Source of the DNA: Sulfolobaceae archaeon
GTDB lineage: Archaea; Thermoproteota; Thermoprotei_A; Sulfolobales; Sulfolobaceae
NCBI GenBank assembly: GCA_028277025.1
Contig: JAPYVG010000025.1
Location: forward strand, 1-28,396
DNA: 28,396 nt
Direction: 5' to 3'
Under the pieces are notes generated by a model, which worked only from the letters and a program-made list of their open reading frames with translations, ran no database searches and was not told the origin of the DNA. A program made the translations under genes and the position numbers. Shown here piece after piece: positions 6,900-14,632 of the stretch. Within the stretch, counting starts at the first letter, position 1; each line of letters begins with the position of its first letter.

Positions 6900-7958
6900 T
6901 TAACATATTCTAGGTACTGGATCACCTACTGGTCTCGTCACTAGCCTTTTACCACCTACAACAGTCTCTAGAACTACCCCCTCTATATCCTTCCTAACCT
7001 CACCTATTATTGCTGCGTCTTTGCCCCATGACGTTTTATGTAAAGCGTCTAAAACGTCCCTTGCTAATTCCGGTGAAACCGCTAATACTGCCTTTCCTTC
7101 ATTTCCTAATTCAAGTAAATCAAGTCCTAAGAACTCTATTGCACTCCTTACCTCCTCTTTTACGGGAATTTCTGACTCCTTAATGTAAATCCCTAAACCA
7201 GACTTTTCTGTCCAATCGTTTAATAAGTCCGCTAACCCACCTCTCGTGGGATCTTTTGCATCCGCAACTCCACCAACCTCTAATACAGCCTTCATCATCT
7301 TGTTTAATGGTGCTACATCAGAGGTTACGTTTATTTCAAATTCTATCCCCTCCCTTGATGAGAGGATCGCTATTGCGTGATCACCTATTGTACCAGACAC
7401 TATTATCTTATCACCATCCCTAATGTTCATGGGGACTAACCATTCGTACTTCACTTCCCTACTCCTTCTTAGTACCGAAATGTTATGCTTTAACTCATCA
7501 GAGGGAATGCCTATTCCACTAGTATTTATGATGATTTTGTCCAGAGATCCTCTTTCCACAACTTTAGTATCTCCAGTGACTATATGTACTCCCGCCTCCT
7601 CACTAGTTTTCTTTATACTTTCCACAATTTTTTCTAAGTCTGCTTTTGGAAAACCTTCTTCTAGAACTACAGCAAGACTTAACGCGATTGGATCCGCCCC
7701 CATCATTGCTAAGTCGTTTACTGTACCGCTCACTGAAAGTCTTCCTATATCACCTCCTTTGAAGAATATTGGTTTAACAGTAAATGAGTCAGTAGTGAAG
7801 GCCATTCCGTTAATTACTGCTGCATCATCTAAAACGTTTAATCCCACTTCCCCATAACCGTCGTAAAGCCTTAAGAACAGCTCTTTTATTAGATTGTGCA
7901 TATAAGCTCCGCCGGCACCATGTAAAAGAGTTACCACTGTTTTAGGGTCTAAGCTCAT
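6900..7958 (-). CDS. hypE: Hydrogenase maturation protein HypE (carbamoyl dehydratase)
   Basis: This 352-residue member of the PurM/SelD-like ATPase superfamily ends in PRIC, the HypE tail whose Cys carries carbamoyl and then thiocyanate, the source of the cyanide ligands. Other landmarks are LLHGAGGAYMHNLI at the start, the DDAAVINGMAFTTDSF segment, VSGTVNDLAMMGA, VTGDTKVV, and AKDPTRGGLADLLN, all typical of HypE. It needs HypF to supply the carbamoyl group, but hypF is not in this window. It is the first gene of the minus-strand operon. A TATA-like box lies about 25 nt upstream (7972-7983), consistent with a leaderless start at this ATG. Confidence 0.95.
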   Translation of the reverse strand: MSLDPKTVVTLLHGAGGAYMHNLIKELFLRLYDGYGEVGLNVLDDAAVINGMAFTTDSFTVKPIFFKGGDIGRLSVSGTVNDLAMMGADPIALSLAVVLEEGFPKADLEKIVESIKKTSEEAGVHIVTGDTKVVERGSLDKIIINTSGIGIPSDELKHNISVLRRSREVKYEWLVPMNIRDGDKIIVSGTIGDHAIAILSSREGIEFEINVTSDVAPLNKMMKAVLEVGGVADAKDPTRGGLADLLNDWTEKSGLGIYIKESEIPVKEEVRSAIEFLGLDLLELGNEGKAVLAVSPELARDVLDALHKTSWGKDAAIIGEVRKDIEGVVLETVVGGKRLVTRPVGDPVPRIC

Positions 7959-7971
7959 TGTTAATCATCTT

Positions 7972-7983
7972 TTATTTTTATAA
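7972..7983 (-). promoter_or_regulatory. TATA box of the hyp operon
   Basis: On the minus strand TTATAAAAATAA lies 14-25 nt before the hypE ATG at 7958, roughly the spacing of leaderless archaeal transcripts. No other promoter-like sequence of similar quality occurs between hypE and hypD, so the maturation genes probably share this one. Confidence 0.55.
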
Positions 7984-8143
7984 CCAGCATTTTTAAGTAT
8001 AACTTCATAACTTTCAATCAGTTTTGTTTTATCGTATTTTTCATAAATCTTGCATTAAATTCTAAAATTTAGTATTAACATTATATTGAAATTCTTTAAT
8101 TAACAAGAAAAAATTTAAATATCACCTTTAGAAAAAGTATTTT

Positions 8144-8779
8144 GTGATAAGTGTTAAAAAAGAGTTTAATATTCCTTTACCGTTAAAGGTTGTAGTAAAT
8201 CATTTTATGAAACCAGAAAATATTATGAAATTTATACCTTATTTTAAGGATATCAAAGAGATAGATGAAAACACATTTTCCGTTGTCATTAAGTGGTTAT
8301 TCTCTGTGACATTTCTTGTAAAGAGATTTTACAATCCATTCACTAATGATATTGTCTATAAAATAAGTAGAAGTGGCATCTTAAAAGTGAACGCAACTCT
8401 ACATCATTCAATACTTAGAGCACGGGATTCAACTAAGGTTATAATCTCATTCACATATGAGGGGCCATTTGAATCCCTAGTCGAACGCGAAGCCGAAAAA
8501 TTTATGATTGGTTTGAGTGATGAAGTTGTTAAAGAAGTACTAAGGTCCGAAATATTTGTGATAGAAGAAGGAAGTATGGAGAGATTCTCGCTAGATAGAA
8601 TAATGGAAATGATCAGAGACAGGCGAGAGAAATTAAAGGTGTTTATAATTCATAAAGACAAAATAATTACTATTTATTTTGAAAAGGGAAATCTTAAAAC
8701 TGTTGAAGGAGATTTGAGTTCTCTTTATAACGAAAAGAATGAAGGCAAAATATCTTTTTTAATTACACGAGATGAGTAA
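8144..8779 (+). CDS. SRPBCC (CoxG-like) protein upstream of the hydrogenase
   Basis: This 211-residue protein starts (M)ISVKKEFNIPLPLKVVVNHF and shows the order of a START-like SRPBCC domain: strand, two short helices (PENIMKFIPYFKDI), a series of strands with the ISFTYEGPF edge, and a long helix (EREAEKFMIGLSDEVVKEVL). An extra C-terminal part of about 60 residues contains RMEMIRDRREKLK-like basic residues and two strands. SRPBCC proteins have a deep hydrophobic cavity; the CoxG relatives of aerobic CO dehydrogenase are linked to quinone handling. It has no signal peptide. A TATA-like ATTTAAATATC about 27 nt before the GTG suggests its own leaderless transcript, possibly continuing into the hydrogenase 78 bases later. 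Fold call is moderate; function is inferred. Confidence 0.6.
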   Translation: MISVKKEFNIPLPLKVVVNHFMKPENIMKFIPYFKDIKEIDENTFSVVIKWLFSVTFLVKRFYNPFTNDIVYKISRSGILKVNATLHHSILRARDSTKVIISFTYEGPFESLVEREAEKFMIGLSDEVVKEVLRSEIFVIEEGSMERFSLDRIMEMIRDRREKLKVFIIHKDKIITIYFEKGNLKTVEGDLSSLYNEKNEGKISFLITRDE

Positions 8780-8856
8780 TAAATGTAATTTCCTCCTTTT
8801 GCTATATCTCCTCATTTATTTTTAAATTATTAGCGAGTAATTAATAATGATAAATA

Positions 8857-9837
8857 ATGAATCAAAAAACAATTTTATGGTTACAAGGAGGGGCTTGTGG
8901 TGGGAACACATTATCGTTCCTTAATGCGGAAAATCCAGATGTCCTATCATTCTTAGAAATGAACAACGCAAAGCTTCTTTGGCACCCATCACTTTCTATT
9001 GAGAGTGGTGATAAGGTTAAAGAATTACTCAACAATGTAATTAGTGGCAAGATCCATTTAACAGTGTTTGTATTCGAAGGAACAGTAGTCTTGGGCCCTA
9101 ACGGTACTGGAAGATATAATACTTTTGCGAGTAAACCAATGAAGGACTGGGTTAAGGAAATAGCCAGAGTAGCTGATTATGTGGTCGCTATTGGAGACTG
9201 TGCCAGTTTTGGTGGAATTCCTGCCTCAAGCCCAAATCCTACTGAATCTACCGGACTTCAATTCCATAAAAAGGAGAAGGGAGGATTTTTAGGAAAGGAT
9301 TTTAAAAGCGTTAAAGGATTACCAGTAGTTAATATTACAGGTTGCCCAGCCCACCCAACATGGATAACTTCAACTCTCACCCTTTTGCTAAATGATAAAC
9401 TTCAAAAAGAGGATTTGGATGAGTTTAATAGACCTAAATTTTTATATTCAACTACTACCCAATTCGGTTGTCCTAGAAATATATACTTTGCATATAAAAT
9501 AGGTTTGAATGAATTTGGCCATCAAGAGGGTTGTTTATATTTCAATTTAGGCTGTAGGGGTTCATATACAAGATCACCATGTAATGTAATATTATGGAAT
9601 AATCAGAGCAGTAAAACTAGGGTAGGAACTCCTTGCTTTGGATGTACTGAATTTGATTTCCCCACATTTAATTTCTTTAAGACAGAAAAGAATAGGAGCG
9701 GGATTCCCAAGAAACTACCTCTGGGTGTTTCTAGAGGAAGTTACACTACTTTATCTGCAATAGCTAGGGCCTCAGCACCAGATTTCTTATTGAGAGAAAT
9801 TAAGGATAATAAAAGGAGGGCAGAATGGCTTGATTAG
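8857..9837 (+). CDS. [NiFe] hydrogenase small subunit, cytosolic, group 2e-like
   Basis: This 326-residue electron-transfer subunit has no Tat signal or membrane helix, so the enzyme is cytosolic. Cluster ligands visible are: proximal C14, C115 (GDCASFGG) and C163 (TGCPAHP), with Asn17 where the usual second Cys of CxxC would be; distal C205, C226 and C233, with Gln202 in place of the usual His; medial C242, C260 and C263. Each site therefore has only three Cys. E74 (FEGT) matches the proton-path Glu. The gene overlaps the large subunit by 8 bases. Classification as group 2e (the Metallosphaera type) rests on the missing signal, the Sulfolobales context and the partner that lacks a C-terminal extension. 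A TATA-like TTTTTAAAT lies about 30-35 nt upstream. Confidence 0.88.
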   Translation: MNQKTILWLQGGACGGNTLSFLNAENPDVLSFLEMNNAKLLWHPSLSIESGDKVKELLNNVISGKIHLTVFVFEGTVVLGPNGTGRYNTFASKPMKDWVKEIARVADYVVAIGDCASFGGIPASSPNPTESTGLQFHKKEKGGFLGKDFKSVKGLPVVNITGCPAHPTWITSTLTLLLNDKLQKEDLDEFNRPKFLYSTTTQFGCPRNIYFAYKIGLNEFGHQEGCLYFNLGCRGSYTRSPCNVILWNNQSSKTRVGTPCFGCTEFDFPTFNFFKTEKNRSGIPKKLPLGVSRGSYTTLSAIARASAPDFLLREIKDNKRRAEWLD

Positions 9838-11299
9838 CCCATTTAATAGAGTAGAAGGAGATTTGGATGTAAGCTTAGAATTTGAGGGAAAAAAGATAAA
9901 AGATGCAAAATTTCAATCAACACTATTCAGAGGATTCGAAATAATATTGAAGGATAAAGACCCGTTAGATAGCCTTGTATTAACACCGAGGATATGCGGA
10001 ATTTGCGGAGCATCTCATTTATATGCCTCAGTCCTCGCCTTAGAAAACGTTTTTGAAGCTCAACCAACCTTTAATGCAATTAAATTAAGAAACGTATTAT
10101 CAATGAGTGAGATTTGTCAAAACGATATTAGACACACGTACTTAATGTTTTTGATAGATTTAACTCACAAAAAATATAAGGATTATGATTTATATCCAGA
10201 AATAATTAGAAGATGGTCACCCTTGCTCGGTAGTTCTTATAAGGAAGCAATAAACTGGTCTAAGAAATATACTGAAATTTATGCTATATTCGGGGGACAG
10301 TGGCCACACGGAAGTGCTATGGTACCGGGAGGAGTGACAACTGACCCTAGTTTTAGTGATATAAATAAAGCCTTAGGACTCTTAAAGAATATAACTGAAA
10401 ATTACCTAGAAAAAATTATATTAGGAGGGAATTTACAACAGTTCTTAGAGATAAAGAGTGTTAAGGAATTTGAGCAATGGGTTAGTGATTATCCTAATAG
10501 TGAAATATCTTTCTTATATAGGGTTGGAACTGATTTAGGTTTAGATAAGATAGGTTATGGTTCCGGTGTATTAATGAGTTACGGTCATCTACCCATAGAT
10601 GAGTCTGGAAATAGATATTTTAAACCGGGACTTTACTTCGTTAACGAAAAAACTTTCTCTAAATTCGATCAAAACAACATTATTGAATTTGTCACGCATT
10701 CTCACTACGTCTACACTAAAGGTGATGATGTAGGCTTACATCCATTTGAAGGAGAAACAATACCCAAAATTGATGAGGACAATGAGAGGAAATATACTTT
10801 TACTAAATGTGTTAGGTATAACCATCACGGTAAGTTTATAGCACCCGAAGTCGGGGCTTTGGCTATGCTAGCAGTTAATAAAAATCCATTAATTTTAGAT
10901 TTCCTTGAGAAGAAGGGACCTAGTGTATTACTCAGAGTCTTATCTAGGTTTATAAGATTGGCGATCTTTCACGACCTCATTAAAGAGGAGCTAAAACAGA
11001 TTGACGTTAATAAACCGACTTATAGGAAGTGCGATATAAGGGACGGTAAAGGATATGGATTAGTTGAAGCTCCAAGAGGTTCTTTAGGGCATTGGATTAT
11101 TGTTAAAGACGGCAAAATTTACAATTATCAAATCGTAACTCCCACACAGATTAACATGAGCCCAGAAGATCCTCAAGGAAATAAGAGTCATCTGGCTAAA
11201 GCGTTAATCGGACTTGAGGTTTCAGATCCTAAAGATCCAATAGAGGCATATCATGTTATAAGGGCACAAGACTCTTGCATGGTTTGCAATGTTCATTAA
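9830..11299 (+). CDS. [NiFe] hydrogenase large (catalytic) subunit, group 2e-like
   Basis: This 489-residue subunit carries the Ni-Fe site: RVEGD near the N-terminus, RICGICGASH (C56, C59, H63), and DSCMVCNVH at the C-terminus (C483, C486). It oxidises H2 and passes electrons to the small subunit. The protein ends exactly at the motif His, so there is no tail for a maturation protease to remove, as known for regulatory hydrogenase large subunits. It starts at a TTG within the last codons of the small-subunit gene; an AAAGGAGGG site lies about 10 nt upstream, so translation is coupled. Length is somewhat short compared with group 1 enzymes, consistent with group 2. All four Ni ligands are present, so it should be active once HypC/D/E and the Ni insertion proteins act. 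Confidence 0.93.
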   Translation: MISPFNRVEGDLDVSLEFEGKKIKDAKFQSTLFRGFEIILKDKDPLDSLVLTPRICGICGASHLYASVLALENVFEAQPTFNAIKLRNVLSMSEICQNDIRHTYLMFLIDLTHKKYKDYDLYPEIIRRWSPLLGSSYKEAINWSKKYTEIYAIFGGQWPHGSAMVPGGVTTDPSFSDINKALGLLKNITENYLEKIILGGNLQQFLEIKSVKEFEQWVSDYPNSEISFLYRVGTDLGLDKIGYGSGVLMSYGHLPIDESGNRYFKPGLYFVNEKTFSKFDQNNIIEFVTHSHYVYTKGDDVGLHPFEGETIPKIDEDNERKYTFTKCVRYNHHGKFIAPEVGALAMLAVNKNPLILDFLEKKGPSVLLRVLSRFIRLAIFHDLIKEELKQIDVNKPTYRKCDIRDGKGYGLVEAPRGSLGHWIIVKDGKIYNYQIVTPTQINMSPEDPQGNKSHLAKALIGLEVSDPKDPIEAYHVIRAQDSCMVCNVH

Positions 11300-11334
11300 T
11301 TAATTTTATTTTTATTATTTCACGATTAGTTTTT

Positions 11335-11688
11335 ATGACAAAGTGTTGCATTAAAGACGAAGAGTTATGCCTACTTTACTCCTCAAGCCTTTTCGAATTA
11401 ATAGCTAGAAAATATACCTATGCTGTACTAGTGCTTTTAGATAAATATGGTAAAATGAGGTTCAACGAATTGCAAAGAAAAATAGATGGAATTACTCAGA
11501 GGGCCTTATCTATTAGGCTTAAAGAACTAGAGGAGAAAGGATTAATAAAGAAAGAGGTAGTTGAGAAAAGCCCAATCAAAGTATATTATTCATTAACCAC
11601 AGAGGGAAGGGCTGTAAAAAATGCCTTACAAATCTTAGTCAGCATTATAAACTTGATAGATAACCAAAAAGATGAGTATTTATGCTAA
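11335..11688 (+). CDS. HxlR-family winged-helix transcription regulator
   Basis: This 117-residue protein has the HxlR/MarR-like winged helix: YAVLVLLDKYGKMRFNELQ, the recognition helix ITQRALSIRLKELEEKGLI, and the wing KVYYSLTTEGRAV. The N-terminus MTKCCIKDEELC has three cysteines (C4, C5, C12) and the last residue is also Cys, so a redox- or metal-responsive switch is possible. A longer frame reaches back into the large-subunit gene, but the ATG at 11335 is preferred because the extension would only translate the intergenic AT-rich stretch. It lies 35 bases after the hydrogenase genes and ends 7 bases from the convergent DUF1641 gene. It may regulate the hydrogenase cluster; this is inferred from position. 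Confidence 0.8.
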   Translation: MTKCCIKDEELCLLYSSSLFELIARKYTYAVLVLLDKYGKMRFNELQRKIDGITQRALSIRLKELEEKGLIKKEVVEKSPIKVYYSLTTEGRAVKNALQILVSIINLIDNQKDEYLC

Positions 11689-11695
11689 CCACACA

Positions 11696-12232
11696 TTATT
11701 TTACCTCCTCTTCCTCCTTTTTCTTCCCGTTACTGTTTTCCAGGAAAGGCCTCGTCGACTTACCTAATTCTTTCAACATATACTGCAAATATGCTAAAGT
11801 CATTTTAACGTCTGGATCGTCAAATGAGGCTAATAGTTCAACTATATTCGACTGACTGTTTTCTCTAATAATCCTTTCAGCGGCCTTTGAGAGCCCTGAA
11901 GTCATAACGTCTAATACTCCGTGTTTATCTAAGGAACTCACTATTCTTCCTATCTTATCTAAATGCTTAGCTATCGCAATTATACCATTTATGAAGTCCT
12001 CTGAGCTGACTTCGCCAGAATCTATTATCTGCTGGATATCTCCTATTAACTCAACCAATGCTTTAAATGTGGGGGATTTGATAAACTTTATTAAACTACC
12101 ATTTCTCATGAAGTCTAACACAGAATCTAAAACCCCGCTGCTATTAAGATAGATTACAATCTCTATTAACTTCTTTAACCCTTCCTTAAAATCTTCATCC
12201 TTCATTAGTTCTTTGATTTCTTCATCAATCAT
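11696..12232 (-). CDS. DUF1641-family helical protein
   Basis: This 178-residue protein is all-helical with several Ile/Leu-rich helices, and ends with the family-like FDDPDVKMTLAYLQYMLKEL followed by a charged tail (GKKKEEEEVK). DUF1641 proteins, such as Bacillus YrhD beside a formate dehydrogenase, are usually found next to redox enzymes, but their role is unknown. It has no Cys and no membrane span. It is convergent with the regulator gene and downstream of the degenerate large subunit on the same strand, 51 bases away, with a possible TATA (TTTTTAAATTT) of its own. I infer an accessory role in assembly or electron transfer of the cytosolic hydrogenase. Confidence 0.7.
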   Translation of the reverse strand: MIDEEIKELMKDEDFKEGLKKLIEIVIYLNSSGVLDSVLDFMRNGSLIKFIKSPTFKALVELIGDIQQIIDSGEVSSEDFINGIIAIAKHLDKIGRIVSSLDKHGVLDVMTSGLSKAAERIIRENSQSNIVELLASFDDPDVKMTLAYLQYMLKELGKSTRPFLENSNGKKKEEEEVK

Positions 12233-12283
12233 ACAACAATAAATTTAAAAAGAAAAATATAAATGTATTGTTATTTCAAATAT

Positions 12284-13450
12284 CTAACAGAATCCCCCAA
12301 TCCTCTTTATACTTCTTAGCTTTTCATCCTCAAAAATCTTTACAATAGATACAAAACAAGTATCCAATGAAGAGACTGTTAGAGCCACCTCTACAGCGTT
12401 CTTCGGATCGGTAACCTTAAGCCCAATCAATGAAGCCTCTATAGCCCCTCTCGGAGAGGCAATTATAGTAGTGGGCTGTATAATCCTATAACTTTCAATT
12501 AAACCGTGAGAGATTGAGAAGGAATGAATTAAAGAGCCTCTAATTGACTCAACGGAGGAAATGTAATAACCATCTTCAATGCTAAACGGTTTACTAACAG
12601 TTTCAAAATCCTCAAACTCATTTAGTAACTTTGCAACTATCTTGATCCTTGATAGTTCCCTCAGTAATGGGGAAGGTCCGTATTTTTCATGATACTTTTT
12701 TATCAATTTATCAAAGGTTAGTGCTTGTGCCAATGGGCCTACTTCAACTTTACTACCTTTATAAAATATTTCTAATCCTTTATCCTCAATGAGTGATAAA
12801 TCTACAGTAGAAACAAATGGGAAACCTACGGTTATATAATTCCTTAAACCAAAATTCCAATATAATGAATCCAATGAATGTTCTATTAACACCTTTAAAT
12901 CCCCTTTAAATTCCTCAATCTCATTAAGTTGAAGAAAATCTTCAACATTCATTCCAATGACTTCCTTCTCAAAAAATTCCCTAATGTCTTTCAATAACTC
13001 TTTGGAGAATTTTACAACCTTTGTGTTCCTTAAGTAATCAACGTGAGGCCATTTACCTCCTATATACTCCATGACCCATTTTATCCGTTGGGAAATCTTA
13101 GCGACTTTTTGAAATTTCTCTCCATGAGGAAATGAATATCGTTCATCATTAACTACATGTGGGAACCAATAAGCATAAGGATGCCTAAGATGACTATCAA
13201 TTATTTCAAGCATGACTAAAGTCTTTATAACCCTTTCATTATCCGACACTCTTGAAGTATATGCGTATAAATGGGATTGCCCACAAGTTGCCAAAACTTT
13301 AGGCAATATCTCATAGAAGGAGTTTGCATTTTTTCCCGCGAATGTTTTCTCAAAACTTCTTAGTTTATTACCAGAACTTCTAGCTTCAATTACTTTATTA
13401 TCTTTTATTTTTACGTTAATTTCAATAACCTCTAAATCTGCTAAACTCAT
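12284..13450 (-). CDS. Degenerate [NiFe] hydrogenase large-subunit paralog (two Ni ligands lost)
   Basis: This 388-residue protein aligns with the neighbouring large subunit over its whole length: VLATCGQSHLYAYT against RICGICGASHLYAS, GGKWPHVDYL against GGQWPHGSAM, YGPSPLLRELSRI against KGPSVLLRVLSRF, SIRGSLIHSF against APRGSLGHWI, and SSLDTCFVSIVK against RAQDSCMVCNVH. Of the four Ni cysteines only C56 and C365 remain; the partners are Leu53 and Ser368, and the final His is Lys371. The RVEGD motif is also altered. It is about 100 residues shorter than its paralog and has no small-subunit partner beside it. It cannot bind the normal NiFe site, yet the frame is fully open, so it is probably a selected protein, for example an assembly scaffold, decoy or regulator. 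A divergent promoter links it to a hypC. Confidence 0.85.
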   Translation of the reverse strand: MSLADLEVIEINVKIKDNKVIEARSSGNKLRSFEKTFAGKNANSFYEILPKVLATCGQSHLYAYTSRVSDNERVIKTLVMLEIIDSHLRHPYAYWFPHVVNDERYSFPHGEKFQKVAKISQRIKWVMEYIGGKWPHVDYLRNTKVVKFSKELLKDIREFFEKEVIGMNVEDFLQLNEIEEFKGDLKVLIEHSLDSLYWNFGLRNYITVGFPFVSTVDLSLIEDKGLEIFYKGSKVEVGPLAQALTFDKLIKKYHEKYGPSPLLRELSRIKIVAKLLNEFEDFETVSKPFSIEDGYYISSVESIRGSLIHSFSISHGLIESYRIIQPTTIIASPRGAIEASLIGLKVTDPKNAVEVALTVSSLDTCFVSIVKIFEDEKLRSIKRIGGFC

Positions 13451-13496
13451 ATATTAAAATTAACCTTTTAAAGTTTAAAAACAATGTATTATAAAC
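13451..13496. promoter_or_regulatory. Compact bidirectional promoter between the large-subunit paralog and hypC
   Basis: Only 46 bases separate the divergent start codons. The stretch contains CTTTTAAAGTTTAAAAAC, which can act as TATA box on both strands at about 20-30 nt from each ATG. Both transcripts would be leaderless and the two core promoters overlap, so they should be co-regulated or compete. Confidence 0.5.
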
Positions 13497-13733
13497 ATGT
13501 GTATAAGTTTGCCGGCTAAAGTTGTTCAAGTTGAGGGAATGATTGCCTTTGTAGATTACGGTGATAACAACATTCAACCGGTAATAGTGAGCGTCGATGA
13601 TGTGAAAGAAGGTGATTACGTTGTTGTAAGTTACGGAATGATAATAGAAAAAATCGATGAAAAAGAATTCAAAGAAATGTTAGAGTATGAAATGCAATTA
13701 AGACAACTTATCTCCTCTTCTTCATCACAATGA
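13497..13733 (+). CDS. hypC: HypC-family chaperone lacking the conserved His
   Basis: This 78-residue protein begins MCISLPAKVVQVEG, with the essential Cys2 and Pro6 of HypC. The later conserved segment, normally VLVHxGFA, reads YVVVSYGMII, so the His that supports iron binding is Ser45. It has a Ser-rich tail (SSSSSQ). The gene is divergent from the degenerate large subunit and close to the group 2e hydrogenase, so it may be the dedicated chaperone for that enzyme, as seen where each hydrogenase has its own HypC. Start is the only ATG consistent with Cys2, with a TATA-like stretch 25-30 nt upstream. The 3' end overlaps the convergent beta-helix gene by 26 bases. Confidence 0.85.
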   Translation: MCISLPAKVVQVEGMIAFVDYGDNNIQPVIVSVDDVKEGDYVVVSYGMIIEKIDEKEFKEMLEYEMQLRQLISSSSSQ

Positions 13734-14625
13734 AAATCGTTATTATAATCGTTATAACCAGTAAATAATAAACAATGTGCTGAAGTGCTTTGACTCCTTG
13801 ATTTCCATTAATCGTGGGAGAAACTACTTTAATCACGGTAGTGTTTACTTTTTCATAATCATAGAACTGTAATGAGGAAATAAACACATTATCCTTTGAA
13901 ATAAAAATTGTCGGATAATAATGAATAAGAAGACCAAAGTATGACGAATAAGAGATGATATTGTATAATAAACTCAAATTATAAATTCCGTCACCCAAGT
14001 AAATTCCTACCTTATTGTATGAGATCGTATTGTACAATATATCTACCATGTTGGCGTAATCGATCTCAATCCCGGCATCATTAAAACTTATCGTATTATT
14101 GTAAATTCTAACATTATAGGCTTGATAAAGATAAATACCATAATATGAAGAATTTAAGAGAAAATTGTTAAACACGTTTACATAACCGCTAAGTAGAATG
14201 AAAACGCCATAACCATTGCCAGAAATTATATTATTACTTATTGTCACATTAAATGTATTATCCCATAAGGTTATTCCGTCCCCATCATTAAAGGAAATGT
14301 TATTTCCAATAATTACAATATTTTTAGAAGATTGTATATTTATACCATCAAAATGTATATTATAAATTGTATTTCCTTCAATTACAATATTACTTGAGTT
14401 ATAAATTGAAATTCCGAAAAGAGAGGAACTAGAATTTATAATATTCCCCTCAATTATAATATTATGAGAATTTATAATAGTAATATTCTGCAATCTCATT
14501 CCCTTAATGACGATATTACTCTTATGATTAATGACGAGATAACTGTTATTTGTTGTACTAAAACTAACTTGTGCTAGAGGAAATAATATAATAAAGAGAA
14601 TTAATAGTAATGTTAGATATTTCAT
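13708..14625 (-). CDS. Exported parallel beta-helix (NosD/PbH1-repeat) protein
   Basis: This 305-residue protein has an N-terminal signal sequence (MKYLTLLLILFIILFPLAQV), then about ten repeats with the pattern N-I-I-x-G-N-x-I-x of right-handed parallel beta-helices, rich in Asn, Ile and Tyr, and a C-terminal membrane anchor (YYLLVITIIITIFIVM) followed by KKRR. It should be displayed outside the cell, anchored by its C-terminus. Such NosD-like proteins bind carbohydrates or periplasmic partners; no catalytic residues are recognisable. There is no clear link to the hydrogenases. It is monocistronic with a promoter flanked by an inverted repeat (14633-14692). Confidence 0.85.
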   Translation of the reverse strand: MKYLTLLLILFIILFPLAQVSFSTTNNSYLVINHKSNIVIKGMRLQNITIINSHNIIIEGNIINSSSSLFGISIYNSSNIVIEGNTIYNIHFDGINIQSSKNIVIIGNNISFNDGDGITLWDNTFNVTISNNIISGNGYGVFILLSGYVNVFNNFLLNSSYYGIYLYQAYNVRIYNNTISFNDAGIEIDYANMVDILYNTISYNKVGIYLGDGIYNLSLLYNIISYSSYFGLLIHYYPTIFISKDNVFISSLQFYDYEKVNTTVIKVVSPTINGNQGVKALQHIVYYLLVITIIITIFIVMKKRR

Positions 14626-14632
14626 TAATACT

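Noticed and set aside
7423..7857. 144-residue frame on the plus strand inside hypE
   Set aside because: It is a shadow frame antisense to clearly conserved HypE coding sequence and has no recognisable domain.
8827..8848. ATTATTA / TAATAAT inverted repeat before the 2e small subunit as an operator
   Set aside because: The arms are made only of A and T in a very AT-rich spacer, so chance occurrence is likely.
12284..13450. Treating the degenerate large subunit as a plain pseudogene
   Set aside because: The whole 388-codon frame is open, the losses are specific residues rather than stops or shifts, and the gene has a compact promoter.
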